A DNA stretch of 64,000 bases, taken from Cellulomonas xylanilytica (GTDB taxonomy: Bacteria; Actinomycetota; Actinomycetes; Actinomycetales; Cellulomonadaceae). The position numbers and the translations under genes are program-made. The stretch's first letter is position 1; the number at the start of each line of letters is the position of its first letter. The notes under the pieces were generated by a model, which worked only from the letters and a program-made list of their open reading frames with translations, did no database searches and was not told the origin of the DNA. Below, one piece after another: positions 8,769 to 20,543 of the stretch. The DNA is taken from positions 558,001 through 622,000 of the forward strand of contig NZ_BJUB01000001.1 in assembly GCF_007989805.1 (NCBI RefSeq). Reading direction: 5' to 3'.

Positions 8769-8797
8769 TTCTCGGCATTCCGGGCGACCGTGTTGAG
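8769..8797 (-). promoter_or_regulatory. FliA/WhiG-like promoter for the fibronectin III gene
   Basis: Read on the minus strand: CTCAAC (complement of 8792-8797), 15 bases, then GCCGAGAA (complement of 8769-8776). The -10 element ends 43 bases before the GTG, nearly the same distance as in front of pilM (40). One base differs from GCCGATAA. Confidence 0.5.
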
Positions 8798-8867
8798 CGC
8801 CCCGGGCAAACTTTCTCCGGCGGTCGCCCGTGCGGCGGTGCCCCCACGGCGCACTACCCTGCTGGCT

Positions 8868-9440
8868 GTGCCCGCTGCTGCCTCGACCGCCCCGCGACTC
8901 GTCCTCGTCGGCCCGCCGGGGTCGGGCAAGTCGTCCGTCGCCCTCGCCCTCGCCGAGCGCTGGCAGCTCGCCTCGCGGGACACCGACGGCGACGTCGAGA
9001 CGACCGCGGGCAAGACCGTCGCGGAGATCTTCGTCGACGACGGCGAGCCGCACTTCCGTGCCCTGGAGCGCGACGCCGTCGTGACCGCTCTCGCCGAGCA
9101 CGACGGGGTCCTCGCCCTGGGCGGGGGAGCCGTGCTCGATCCCGCCAGCCGCGCCGCGCTCGAGGCGTACCGGGACGCAGGCGGGGTCATCGTGTTCCTC
9201 GACGTCTCGTTGGCCCATGCGGCCCCGCGCGTCGGCTTCAACCAGTCCCGACCACTGCTGCTCGGCAACCCGCGCGCCCAGTGGCAGGCGCTCATGGACG
9301 CGCGCCGCCCGGTCTACGAGTCGCTCGCGACCCTCACGGTGGTGACGGACGCCCTGCGACCGATCGACGTCGCCGAGCGGATCGAGCAGGAGCTCGCCGC
9401 CGCCCGTACCGCTGCCACCGAGGAGGCCGACCGTGGTTGA
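8868..9440 (+). CDS. aroK: Shikimate kinase
   Basis: A 190-residue cytoplasmic P-loop kinase that phosphorylates shikimate on the 3-hydroxyl with ATP. The Walker A is LVGPPGSGKSSVALALAE near residue 15. The substrate-binding DTD appears as SRDTDGDVE near 40, the GGG motif as LALGGGAVLD near 84, and the lid region as NQSRPLL near 127. GTG 8868 is preferred over an upstream ATG at 8790: the family start is close to the P-loop, and TACCCT at 8855-8860 lies seven bases before it, which fits a leaderless transcript beginning at the GTG. It overlaps aroB by eight bases. Confidence 0.95.
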   Translation: MPAAASTAPRLVLVGPPGSGKSSVALALAERWQLASRDTDGDVETTAGKTVAEIFVDDGEPHFRALERDAVVTALAEHDGVLALGGGAVLDPASRAALEAYRDAGGVIVFLDVSLAHAAPRVGFNQSRPLLLGNPRAQWQALMDARRPVYESLATLTVVTDALRPIDVAERIEQELAAARTAATEEADRG

Positions 9441-10557
9441 GACCCGCACCGTGCACGTCGCCGGTGAGCACCCGTACGACGTGGTCCTGGGCCGCAACCT
9501 GCTCGGGGCGCTCCCGGGGCTGGTCGGCCCCGACGCCCGTCGGGTCCTGGTGGTCCACCCTGCGGCGCTGGCCGCCACGGCCGACGTGATCCGCGAGGAC
9601 CTCCGGGCGCACGGCTACGAGGCGTTCGTCGCACAGGTGCCGGACGCCGAGGAGGCCAAGACCGCGCAGGTCGCCGCGTTCCTGTGGCAGGTGCTGGGGC
9701 AGGCCGACTTCACGCGCTCGGACGCGATCGTGGCCGTGGGCGGGGGTGCGACGACCGACCTCGGCGGGTTCGTGGCGGCGACCTGGCTGCGGGGGATCCG
9801 GGTGGTCCAGGTGCCGACGACCGTCCTGGCGATGGTCGACGCGGCCGTCGGAGGCAAGACGGGCATCAACACTGCGGAGGGCAAGAACCTGGTCGGCGCC
9901 TTCCACCCGCCGGCGGGCGTCCTGTGCGACGTGGCCGCGCTCGAGTCGATGCCGCGGCACGACTTCGTGGCCGGCCTGGCCGAGGTGGTCAAGTGCGGGT
10001 TCATCGCCGACCCGCGGATCCTCGAGCTGGTGGAGGAGCACGCGCAGACGCTGACCGACCCGGCGACCGCCGTGGCCTCGCCGGTCCTCCTGGAGCTCAT
10101 CGAGCGGGCCGTCGTGGTGAAGGCCCGGGTGGTCGAGCAGGACCTGCGCGAGGGCGGGCTGCGGGAGATCCTCAACTACGGCCACACGTTCGCGCACGCC
10201 ATCGAGCACGTCGAGCGGTTCCAGTGGCGGCACGGCGCGGCCGTCTCGGTCGGGATGGTCTACGTCGCCGAGCTGGCCCGGCTCGCGGGCCGGCTGCCCG
10301 ACGAGGTGGTGGACCGGCACCGGTCGATCCTGACGTCGCTCGGGCTGCCCGTGACCTACCGCGGTGACCGGTGGGAGCGCCTGCTCGCCGCGATGCGCCG
10401 CGACAAGAAGACGCGTGGTGACCTGCTGCGGTTCGTCGTCCTGGAGGACGTCGGCAGGCCGGTCCGCCTCGAGGGTCCCGACCCGACCCTGCTGGCCGCC
10501 GCGTACGCCGAGGTGAGCGAGGGCGCGCCGGCACCCTCACGAGCGATCTCCCTGTGA
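9433..10557 (+). CDS. aroB: 3-dehydroquinate synthase
   Basis: A 374-residue NAD- and metal-dependent enzyme that cyclises DAHP to 3-dehydroquinate, the second shikimate step. The NAD-binding GGGATTDLGGFVAATWLRG lies near residue 105. Then come QVPTTVLAMVDAAVGGKTGIN near 130, the metal ligand region around EVVKCGFI near 185, and LNYGHTFAHAIE near 247 with its metal histidines. The GTG start overlaps the end of aroK, and AGGAGG at 9421-9426 is six bases away. Length is normal. Confidence 0.97.
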   Translation: MVETRTVHVAGEHPYDVVLGRNLLGALPGLVGPDARRVLVVHPAALAATADVIREDLRAHGYEAFVAQVPDAEEAKTAQVAAFLWQVLGQADFTRSDAIVAVGGGATTDLGGFVAATWLRGIRVVQVPTTVLAMVDAAVGGKTGINTAEGKNLVGAFHPPAGVLCDVAALESMPRHDFVAGLAEVVKCGFIADPRILELVEEHAQTLTDPATAVASPVLLELIERAVVVKARVVEQDLREGGLREILNYGHTFAHAIEHVERFQWRHGAAVSVGMVYVAELARLAGRLPDEVVDRHRSILTSLGLPVTYRGDRWERLLAAMRRDKKTRGDLLRFVVLEDVGRPVRLEGPDPTLLAAAYAEVSEGAPAPSRAISL

Positions 10558-10606
10558 CCCGCGCGGCTCGCTGCGTCCGGGCCCGGGTCGCCCTAGGCTC
10601 CCGACC

Positions 10607-11047
10607 ATGACGCGCGTCCTGGTGCTCAACGGTCCGAACCTCGGGCGCCTGGGCGTGCGCGAGCCCGAGGTCTACGGCTCGACCACGCACGACGAGCTCG
10701 CGTCGGCGGTCGAGAAGTGGGCCGCCGACCTGGGGCTCGACGCGCAGGTGCGGCAGACCGACGACGAGTCGGCGCTGGTCGGCTGGCTGCACGAGGCCGT
10801 GGACGCGCGGGCGCACGTCGCCCTGAACCCGGCGGCCTTCACGCACTACTCCTACGCGCTGCGGGACGCGGCGGCCCAGATCACGCACGCGGGACTGGTG
10901 CTGGTCGAGGTGCACCTGTCCAACCCGTACGCCCGTGAGGCGTTCCGGCACGTGTCCGTCATCGGTCCGATCGCGACGGGCACGATCGCGGGGTTCGGCG
11001 TGGAGGGCTACCGGCTGGCGCTGGAGGCGATCGCCTCCCGCCTGTGA
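10607..11047 (+). CDS. aroQ: 3-dehydroquinate dehydratase, type II
   Basis: A 146-residue type II enzyme, normally a dodecamer, that dehydrates 3-dehydroquinate to 3-dehydroshikimate. The active-site loop is intact: VLNGPNLGRLGVREPEVYG at residues 5-23, with the catalytic Arg and Tyr. NPAAFTHYSYALRDA near 75 and VEVHLSNPYAREAFRH near 100 carry the substrate-binding Asn, His and Ser positions. TAGGCT at 10594-10599 is seven bases before the ATG and no ribosome-binding site is visible, so the gene probably has its own leaderless promoter although it follows aroB by only 49 bases. Confidence 0.96.
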   Translation: MTRVLVLNGPNLGRLGVREPEVYGSTTHDELASAVEKWAADLGLDAQVRQTDDESALVGWLHEAVDARAHVALNPAAFTHYSYALRDAAAQITHAGLVLVEVHLSNPYAREAFRHVSVIGPIATGTIAGFGVEGYRLALEAIASRL

Positions 11048-11193
11048 GGGGGCATCCCGCCTGCACGGGTACGATGGTAGGCGGTCTGCGGCCGTCGACG
11101 CCGCGCACGCCCTTCGCCAGCGCCTGAGAGCGCCGGACGGGGCCGCGCCTCGGGCGGACCACCCAGAAGCTCACTCGACAGGAAGCGACGATC

Positions 11194-11757
11194 GTGGCGA
11201 CCACCAACGACCTCAAGAACGGCACCGTGCTGAAGATCGACGGCCAGCTGTGGACCGTGATCGAGTTCCAGCACGTCAAGCCCGGCAAGGGTGGCGCGTT
11301 CGTCCGCACCAAGCTGAAGAACGTCCTGTCCGGCAAGGTCGTCGACCGGACGTTCAACGCCGGCCTGAAGGTCGAGACGGCGAACGTCGACAAGCGCGAC
11401 ATGCAGTACCTGTACAAGGACGGCACGGACTTCGTGTTCATGGACACGGACAACTACGACCAGATCCACGTCTCGGAGACCACGGTCGGCGACGTCGCCC
11501 ACTTCCTCCTGGAGAACCAGAACGCGATGGTCGCCACCAACGAGGGCGTGCCGCTCTACGTCGAGCTGCCCCCGTCGGTGATCCTCGAGGTGACCTACAC
11601 CGAGCCGGGCCTCCAGGGCGACCGCTCGTCCGCCGGCACCAAGCCCGCGACGCTGGAGACGGGCTACGAGATCCAGGTGCCGCTGTTCCTCGAGGCCAAC
11701 ACGAAGGTCAAGGTGGACACCCGCGACGGGAGCTACCTCGGCCGCGTGAACGACTGA
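11194..11757 (+). CDS. efp: Translation elongation factor P
   Basis: A 187-residue three-domain factor that rescues ribosomes stalled at polyproline. It begins [19 protein letters not shown]. The loop that carries the modified residue in other bacteria reads [15 protein letters not shown], with Lys at about residue 32. The C-terminal domain keeps the usual YRGDT-like end as [18 protein letters not shown]. Start is GTG after AGGAAG. The leader of about 115 nt has a TACGAT hexamer at 11070-11075 that could be its -10. The efp-nusB order is the standard actinobacterial one. Confidence 0.96.
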   Translation: MATTNDLKNGTVLKIDGQLWTVIEFQHVKPGKGGAFVRTKLKNVLSGKVVDRTFNAGLKVETANVDKRDMQYLYKDGTDFVFMDTDNYDQIHVSETTVGDVAHFLLENQNAMVATNEGVPLYVELPPSVILEVTYTEPGLQGDRSSAGTKPATLETGYEIQVPLFLEANTKVKVDTRDGSYLGRVND

Positions 11758-11758
11758 G

Positions 11759-12175
11759 GTGGGCGCTCGCTCCAAGGCCCGCAAGCGGGCCCTCGACGTC
11801 CTCTTCGAGGCGGACCAGCGCGGGATCGACCCCGCCGTCCTGCTGGCCGACCGCATCGCCCAGCCCGGCACCGAGACGTCGTTGCCCCAGTACTCCGTCG
11901 ACCTGGTCGAGGGTGTGATCGCGGAGCAGGACCGCATCGACGAGCTGCTGGCGACGCACGCGCACGGCTGGACCATCGACCGCATGCCCGCCGTGGACCG
12001 GGCGCTGCTGCGCCTGGGCACCTGGGAGGTCCTCTTCAACGAGGACGTGCCGGACGCCGTGGCGGTGGACGAGGCGGTCGAGCTCGCCCGGTCGCTGTCC
12101 ACGGACGAGTCCCCGCAGTTCGTCAACGGTCTGCTGGGCCGGATCGTGGACCTGAAGCCGACCCTTCTGGCCTGA
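11759..12175 (+). CDS. nusB: Transcription antitermination/ribosome biogenesis factor NusB
   Basis: A 138-residue all-helical protein that binds boxA RNA together with S10 during rRNA transcription. Family text is clear: RSKARKRALDVLFEADQRG at the N-terminus, ATHAHGWTIDRMPAVDRALLRLG near 63 and PQFVNGLLGRIV near 122. GTG 11759 begins one base after the efp stop, with no good ribosome-binding site of its own, so it is probably translated by coupling. A strong terminator follows, ending the efp-nusB unit. Confidence 0.95.
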   Translation: MGARSKARKRALDVLFEADQRGIDPAVLLADRIAQPGTETSLPQYSVDLVEGVIAEQDRIDELLATHAHGWTIDRMPAVDRALLRLGTWEVLFNEDVPDAVAVDEAVELARSLSTDESPQFVNGLLGRIVDLKPTLLA

Positions 12176-12182
12176 CGCCTGG

Positions 12183-12220
12183 ACGACGCCCGCGCACCGC
12201 TGTCGGTGCGCGGGCGTCGT
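12183..12220 (+). terminator. Intrinsic terminator after nusB
   Basis: A perfect 17-bp stem (ACGACGCCCGCGCACCG, loop CTGT, then the complement) begins seven bases after the nusB stop. There is only a short TTG run after it. It is the strongest hairpin in the window. Confidence 0.88.
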
Positions 12221-12342
12221 TGCGTCCGGAGACGGGCGAAAGGTCGCGTTGACCGGGTCGGCGGCCGTCCGGGTGATCGTCGGCGGCCGTCGGCGAGCGA
12301 ACCCGCAGGTGCGGGCCGGAAGTTCACGAGCACGCGCGCTTG

Positions 12343-12388
12343 CAAGTTGCAGCAACTTGTTGCGCAGGTGCCGCGGCGTCCCTAGCGT
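12343..12388 (+). promoter_or_regulatory. Palindromic operator plus promoter for the sugar-binding lipoprotein gene
   Basis: CAAGTTGC-A-GCAACTTG at 12343-12359 is a perfect 17-bp palindrome with a single central base. TTGCGC (12360-12365), a 17-base spacer and TAGCGT (12383-12388) form a plausible promoter, so the palindrome abuts the -35 box. CTTGCA-type words are typical of MalR/LacI-family operators of actinobacterial maltose genes, but no regulator gene is adjacent. Confidence 0.6.
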
Positions 12389-12444
12389 CAGCACGCGACA
12401 GCCCGACGACGGGTCGTCGCCCGCCGACCCACCTGGAGCGCCCG

Positions 12445-13680
12445 ATGCACCGTCGCATCCGTCACCTCGCCCTCGTCGCCACCGTGCTGCCCCTGGCCGC
12501 CTGCTCGGCGGACGCCGCGCAGGACCCGTGGCAGCTCGACCCGGTCATCACCGTGTGGGCCGACGAGTCGCGCGCCGCGGCGCTGGAGACACTGGGCCAG
12601 CAGTACACCGCCGCGACCGGGATCGCCGTCGAGGTCGTCGGCCGGGACAACGAGACGATCCGTGACGACTTCGCCCGCGCCGCGGAGAGGAGCGACGGCC
12701 CGGACGTCCTCGTCGGTGCGCACGACTGGCTGGGCGCGCTCGTCGTCGCCGGCAGCGTCCTGGCGATCGACCTCCCCGACCCCGCCGCGTTCGTGCCGGT
12801 CGCGGTCGAGGCCATGGCGTACGACAACGTCACCTACGGCGTCCCCCTGTCCACCGAGAACGTGGCGCTCGTGCGCAACGACGCGCTGGCCTCCACGACG
12901 CCCGCCGCGTTCGACGAGCTCGTCGCGCAGGGCGAGGCGCTGGTGCGGGAGGGTGCCGCCGACTACCCGGTGCTGGTGCAGCAGACCGAGGCGTCGAGCG
13001 ACCCGTACCACCTCTACCCGCTGCAGACCTCGTTCGGTGCGCCGGTCTTCGCCACCCACGAGGACGGCTCGTACTCCGACGAGCTGGCCCTCGGAGGAGA
13101 CGCCGGGCACGCGTGGGCGGACTACCTCGCGTCGCTGGGGGAGCGCGGCGTGCTGAGCCCGGCGATCACCGCGGACGTGGCCAGGGCGGCGTTCCTGGCG
13201 GGCCGGTCGCCGTACATCGTGACGGGACCGTGGAGCACGGGGGAGTTCCTGGACGCCGGCCTGCGGATCAGCGTGCTGCCGGTCCCCGCGGCGGGGCCGC
13301 TGCCGTCCCAGCCGTTTGTCGGCGTTCAGGGCGCGTTCGTCAACAGCGGGAGCCTGCGCCCGACGGAGTCCGTCGACTTCGTGACCCGCTTCCTGACCAC
13401 CCCGGAGGCGCAGGTGGCGCTCTACCAGGACAGCGGGCGCGCACCCGCTCTGCGCGCGGCGGTCGAGCAGATCACCGACGACGCGGTGGTGCGCGGGTTC
13501 TCCGCCGCCGGGGCCGACGGTGCGCCGATGCCGTCCATCCCGCAGATGGCCGCCGTCTGGACGTACTGGGGAGGCGCGGAGCACCTCGTGATCGCCCGGG
13601 ACGGCGACCCGCACCTGCTCTGGGACGACCTGGTGTCCAGCATCTCGGGTGCCATCGCCTCGGGGGCGGTCGGCGAGTAG
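12445..13680 (+). CDS. Sugar ABC transporter substrate-binding lipoprotein (maltose type)
   Basis: A 411-residue extracellular solute-binding protein of family 1. A lipoprotein signal peptide ends in the lipobox LAAC (LVATVLPLAACSAD, Cys near residue 20). The mature part begins PVITVWADESRAAALETLG and has the usual VPLSTENVALVRN hinge text near 133 and GRSPYIVTGPWSTGEF near 253. ATG 12445 is chosen for the signal peptide and GGAG upstream; a longer frame from 12340 lies over the promoter. No permease or ATPase genes are adjacent, so the protein is an orphan that must pair with transporter parts elsewhere. Maltose or maltodextrin is a guess from operator and fold. Confidence 0.88.
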   Translation: MHRRIRHLALVATVLPLAACSADAAQDPWQLDPVITVWADESRAAALETLGQQYTAATGIAVEVVGRDNETIRDDFARAAERSDGPDVLVGAHDWLGALVVAGSVLAIDLPDPAAFVPVAVEAMAYDNVTYGVPLSTENVALVRNDALASTTPAAFDELVAQGEALVREGAADYPVLVQQTEASSDPYHLYPLQTSFGAPVFATHEDGSYSDELALGGDAGHAWADYLASLGERGVLSPAITADVARAAFLAGRSPYIVTGPWSTGEFLDAGLRISVLPVPAAGPLPSQPFVGVQGAFVNSGSLRPTESVDFVTRFLTTPEAQVALYQDSGRAPALRAAVEQITDDAVVRGFSAAGADGAPMPSIPQMAAVWTYWGGAEHLVIARDGDPHLLWDDLVSSISGAIASGAVGE

Positions 13681-13683
13681 CCG

Positions 13684-15981
13684 TCAGCCGCGCCGCCGCA
13701 CCGTCGCCAGCCGCGAGCCGTCGCGGCTAGCGTTCGGCGTGGGCACCCCGATCGCCCGCAGGGAGCGGGAGCGCTCGGGCACGATCGCGGTCGCCCCGGT
13801 GGCCGGCCGCGGTCCGCGGACGGGGAGGTTCGGTGCCGCCCGACCGAGGAAGTTGCCCTGCACGCGCGTGACGCCCATGTCGGCGAGCGCGGTGAGCTGG
13901 TGCGGTGTCTCGACGCCCTCGGCGACGACGGCCAGGCCGTGGGTGCTCGCCAGCGCCACGATCGCGCGCACGACCCCGCGGCCGCGCTCGGTGCCCATGT
14001 CCCGCACGAACGACCTGTCGATCTTCAGCTCGTCGACGGGGAGGCGGGCGATGCGGGCCAGCGAGCTGTACCCCGTGCCGAAGTCGTCGACGGCGATCCG
14101 GGCGCCCCGGGCCCGCAGCTCGGAGAGCACCGGCACGGCCGACGACGTCTGCACCAGCGCGCTCTCGGTGATCTCGAGGGTCAGGTGCTCCCAGAAGGCG
14201 TCGCCCCAGGCCGTCTCGATCTGCTCGAGCGCGTCCGGCTCCGCCAGCTGCCGCGCGGCGATGTTCACCGAGACGGGCATCTGGAAGCGCTCGAGGGCGC
14301 GCCGGCCCTGCCGGAGGATCTCGAGCCCGATCGGCACGATGAGGCCGGACTCCTCGGCCAGCTCCAGCCAGTCGGCGGGGAGGATGAGGTTGCCGTGGTG
14401 GTCCCACCGCGCGAGCGCCTCGACCTGGACGATCTCCAGGGTCTCGGCGTCGACGATCGGCTGGAAGTACGCGGTGAAGTGACCCTCGGCGACGGCGGCC
14501 TCGAGCGCCGCCCGCTGGTGCCGCTCCGCCTCGACGCGGCGCCGGAGCGCCCGGTCGAAGACGCGGAACCCGGACCGCGACCGCTTGGCCTCGAGCATCG
14601 CCGTGTCCGCGTGCCGGACCAGCGCATCCGCGTCGACGACGTCGCCCGGCAGCCAGGTGGCCACGCCGACCGTGAGGCGCGCGGGGCGGCTGCCTCCGTT
14701 GCGGTCGATGAAGCCTTCCCGGATCGAGCGCGCGATGACGACCAGGTCGACGTCCTGGGGAGCGCGAGCGAGCACGATGACGAACTCGTCGCCGCCGACC
14801 CGTCCGACGTAGGAGTCGTACTCCGCGAGCGCGTTGCGCAGGTACTCCGCGACCCGCACCAGGAGCGCGTCGCCGTGCGCGTGGCCGAACGAGTCGTTGA
14901 CGCGCTTGAACCCGTCGAGGTCGCAGTAGATGAGCGACACGCGCGTGCGCTCGACGTTCGCCCGCTCGAGCATCGCCAGCAGGTGCTCCTCGACGGCCCG
15001 CCGGTTCGGCAGGCGCGTGAGGGGGTCGGCGAACGCGGTGACGTGCAGGCGTTCGCCCAGCTGGTAGCGCTCGGCAGCGGCGGAGACGATCTGGGCGAGG
15101 TCGATGAGGAACGTCCGGGCCTGCGGCGGGTGCTCGACCTTCTCCGACGAGAACAGCTCGGTGACGAAGCGGTCCCGCGCGATCGGCCGCAGGGAACCCT
15201 CGATGCTGGGGTCGCTCAGGATCGTGCGGGCCTCGTCCCGTGCCGTGAGCAGCAGGGCGTCGGCGTCCTTGATGAACCAGGCCGAGTTGGCCAGACGGGC
15301 CAGGGCGTCGCGCATCTGGTTCTGCCGGGCCGCGTCGTCCTGCGCGTCACGGAGCCGCTTGAGCGCGAGCACCTCGATGCCGACGGCCAGCGGGATGGCC
15401 CACAGCGCACCGAACATGGCACCCGAGGCGTGGTCGTGGACGACGACGCTCGCGGTGAACAGCGCGAGGGACTCGGCGCCGGCGACCACGAGCAGCGAGC
15501 CGAGCCTGGTCAGGCTGGTGCGGCCGACGGCGACGACCACGTACGACACGACCACGGCCGTCGGCACGAGCAGCAGCGCCGCGGCGAGGACCTCGGCGTC
15601 GGCGATGTACCGGTCGAGAGGGACCCACCACAGGACGGCCCGGGTGACGAACAGCGCGACCGCCGCCCAGAGCCAGTAGCGGATCCTGGGTCCGCCCGCG
15701 ATCGCCCGCGTCACGGGGATCGCCATGACCACGAAGGCCGCCACCAGCTGCGCGTGGACGAAGACGAGGACGTCGCGCACCGAGCCGGGCGTCGTCAGCG
15801 CGTACAGCCCACCGCCGAGCAGGATGAGCGACATCACCAGCGACCAGGCGAGCGACCACGCGGCGCTGGCGGGCCGGACCTCGCCGCGCCACCACACCCA
15901 CTGGAGCGCGCAGAAGCCGGCGACCAGACCTGCAGCGAGCAGCTGCAGCACGGTGACCCACGCGGGAACGGTTCCGAGCAC
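13684..15981 (-). CDS. Membrane GGDEF-EAL protein (c-di-GMP synthase/phosphodiesterase)
   Basis: A protein of about 765 residues. Some seven transmembrane helices occupy residues 1-230 (LQLLAAGLVAGFCALQWVWW is the first) and a helical linker follows. The GGDEF domain has an intact GGDEF near residue 396. The EAL domain has an intact EAL (VQVEALARW) near 522, a conserved DDFGTGYSS near 630, KIDRSFV, and a late EGVET. All motif residues needed for both c-di-GMP synthesis and breakdown seem present, so activity in either direction is possible. The start is uncertain: GTG 15981 puts the first helix near the N-terminus, but ATG 16056 is also open and overlaps the neighbouring promoter region. The gene converges on the sugar-binding gene with three bases between stops. 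Confidence 0.88.
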   Translation of the reverse strand: MLGTVPAWVTVLQLLAAGLVAGFCALQWVWWRGEVRPASAAWSLAWSLVMSLILLGGGLYALTTPGSVRDVLVFVHAQLVAAFVVMAIPVTRAIAGGPRIRYWLWAAVALFVTRAVLWWVPLDRYIADAEVLAAALLLVPTAVVVSYVVVAVGRTSLTRLGSLLVVAGAESLALFTASVVVHDHASGAMFGALWAIPLAVGIEVLALKRLRDAQDDAARQNQMRDALARLANSAWFIKDADALLLTARDEARTILSDPSIEGSLRPIARDRFVTELFSSEKVEHPPQARTFLIDLAQIVSAAAERYQLGERLHVTAFADPLTRLPNRRAVEEHLLAMLERANVERTRVSLIYCDLDGFKRVNDSFGHAHGDALLVRVAEYLRNALAEYDSYVGRVGGDEFVIVLARAPQDVDLVVIARSIREGFIDRNGGSRPARLTVGVATWLPGDVVDADALVRHADTAMLEAKRSRSGFRVFDRALRRRVEAERHQRAALEAAVAEGHFTAYFQPIVDAETLEIVQVEALARWDHHGNLILPADWLELAEESGLIVPIGLEILRQGRRALERFQMPVSVNIAARQLAEPDALEQIETAWGDAFWEHLTLEITESALVQTSSAVPVLSELRARGARIAVDDFGTGYSSLARIARLPVDELKIDRSFVRDMGTERGRGVVRAIVALASTHGLAVVAEGVETPHQLTALADMGVTRVQGNFLGRAAPNLPVRGPRPATGATAIVPERSRSLRAIGVPTPNASRDGSRLATVRRRG
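13709..13728. terminator. Possible bidirectional terminator hairpin between converging genes
   Basis: AGCCGCGA, loop GCCG, TCGCGGCT. This perfect 8-bp stem lies inside the last codons of the GGDEF-EAL gene and just past the stop of the sugar-binding gene. There is no T-run. Weak evidence on its own. Confidence 0.35.
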
Positions 15982-16062
15982 GAAGGAGGAATCGTCACCT
16001 GCCCACCGCGGGATGACGTGGCATCCGGGTGACGGGGACAACCGTGCTGGCATCATGCAGCG

Positions 16063-17459
16063 GTGACCTCGACCTCCGTCCCCGTCGTGCTGCCGCGGCG
16101 CACCGTCGTCGGCTACGCGCTGGGTTCCGTCGGCACCGGCGGGTTCGGGACCCTGCCCGGCCTGGTGCTCGCGTACTACCTGACGGACACGCTCGGGGTG
16201 GCTGCCGGTCTCGCGAGCCTGGTCGTGACGGTGCCGAAGATCTGGGACGTCGTGATCGACCCCCTGATCGGCGCGCGGTCCGACGTCTCCGCGGCACGGC
16301 ACGGGAGCCGGCGCCGGTTCCTGCTCGCGGGCGCCCTCTGCCTCCCGTTGCTGTTCGCGGCGCTCTTCGCCACGCCGAGGGCACTGAGCGGCCCGGCCGC
16401 GGCCGCGTGGGTGGTCGTCGCGTTCGTCGCCGCGGCGACCGCGTTCAGCGTGTTCCAGGTGCCGTACATAGCGCTCCCGGCCGAGATCGCGCCCGACTAC
16501 GACTCCCGGACCCGGCTGCTCGCGCCCCGGATCGCGGTGCTCGCCGTCGCGATCCTCGCGTTCGGTGCGGGCGGTCCGCTCGTGCGCGACGCAGCGGGCG
16601 GCGGTCGCGCGGGCTATGCCGTGATGGGACTGGTCGGCGGGCTCGTCATCGGGTTGGGGATGCTCGCGGCCTGGTGGGGTGCACCCCGCCGAGCGGGCAT
16701 CGCCGTGGCCGCGGCCGCGCCGCCCGTCGCGCCCCGCCCGGAGCGCCGCGGTGACGCGCTCCGGCTCGGGGTCGCGACGCTGCGCGAGCTGCCCGCGTTC
16801 CGCCGCCTGCTGTCGACCTTCGTGCTCCAGGCGCTCGCCACCGGAGCGATGCTCGCCGGTGCGCAGTACGTCGCCACCTACGCGCTCGGCTCCGAGGGGG
16901 CGGTGACGTTCCTGTTCGCCGCGCTCGTCGCTCCCGCGCTGCTGGTGATGCCGCTGGCGACCCGGCTGAGCCGCCGGATCGGCAAGCGGAGGGCGCTCGC
17001 CGGCGCGACGACGCTCTTCGCGGTCGCCGCCCTCTCGCTGCTGCCCATGCGCTGGGCGCCGGGCGGCTGGGTCTACGTCTCCGTCGCGCTGGCGGGTCTC
17101 GCGTACGCGGGGATGCAGCTGTACCCGCTGGCGATGCTGCCGGACGTGGCCTCGGTGGACGCCCGCGAGCGCGGGGTCGACCGCGCCGGCGTCCTCAGTG
17201 GGGTCTGGACGGCGGGGGAGACCGCCGGGCTCGCCCTGGGGCCGACGCTCGTGCTCGGCATGCTCGCCGTCACGGGCTTCGTGTCCCGTACCGGTGACGC
17301 GGTCGTCGACCAGCCCGCGTCCGCACTGACCGGGATCGTCGTGGCCTTCTCCGTGCTGCCCGCTGCCCTCGCGTTCCTGAGCCTGCTGCCGCTGGCGCGC
17401 TACCCGCTGTCGGAGGCTGTCGTCGACGCGTCCGTCATCCCCTCGAAGGAGACCCGCTC

Positions 17460-17463
<4 letters not shown>
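16063..17463 (+). CDS. MFS transporter of the GPH (glycoside-pentoside-hexuronide) cation symporter type
   Basis: A 466-residue polytopic protein with about 12 hydrophobic segments. The N-terminal part has the GPH/MelB hallmark: YALGSVGTGGFGTLPGLVLAYYLTD followed by KIWDVVIDPLIGARSD near residue 64, where the Asp residues take part in cation coupling in MelB. GSRRRFLLAGA marks the first cytoplasmic loop. It probably imports or exports a sugar or glycoside with Na+ or H+. GTG start; CATCAT upstream at 16051-16056 may serve as a -10. The stop overlaps the next gene (ATGA), so transporter and decarboxylase are cotranscribed. Confidence 0.85.

Positions 17464-20539
<3,076 letters not shown>

Positions 20540-20543
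<4 letters not shown>

Noticed and set aside
8726..8867. A c-di-GMP or c-di-AMP riboswitch before the fibronectin III gene
   Set aside because: A GCAAAC word is present, but it lies on the other strand and the rest of the GEMM core is missing; no ydaO text is seen.
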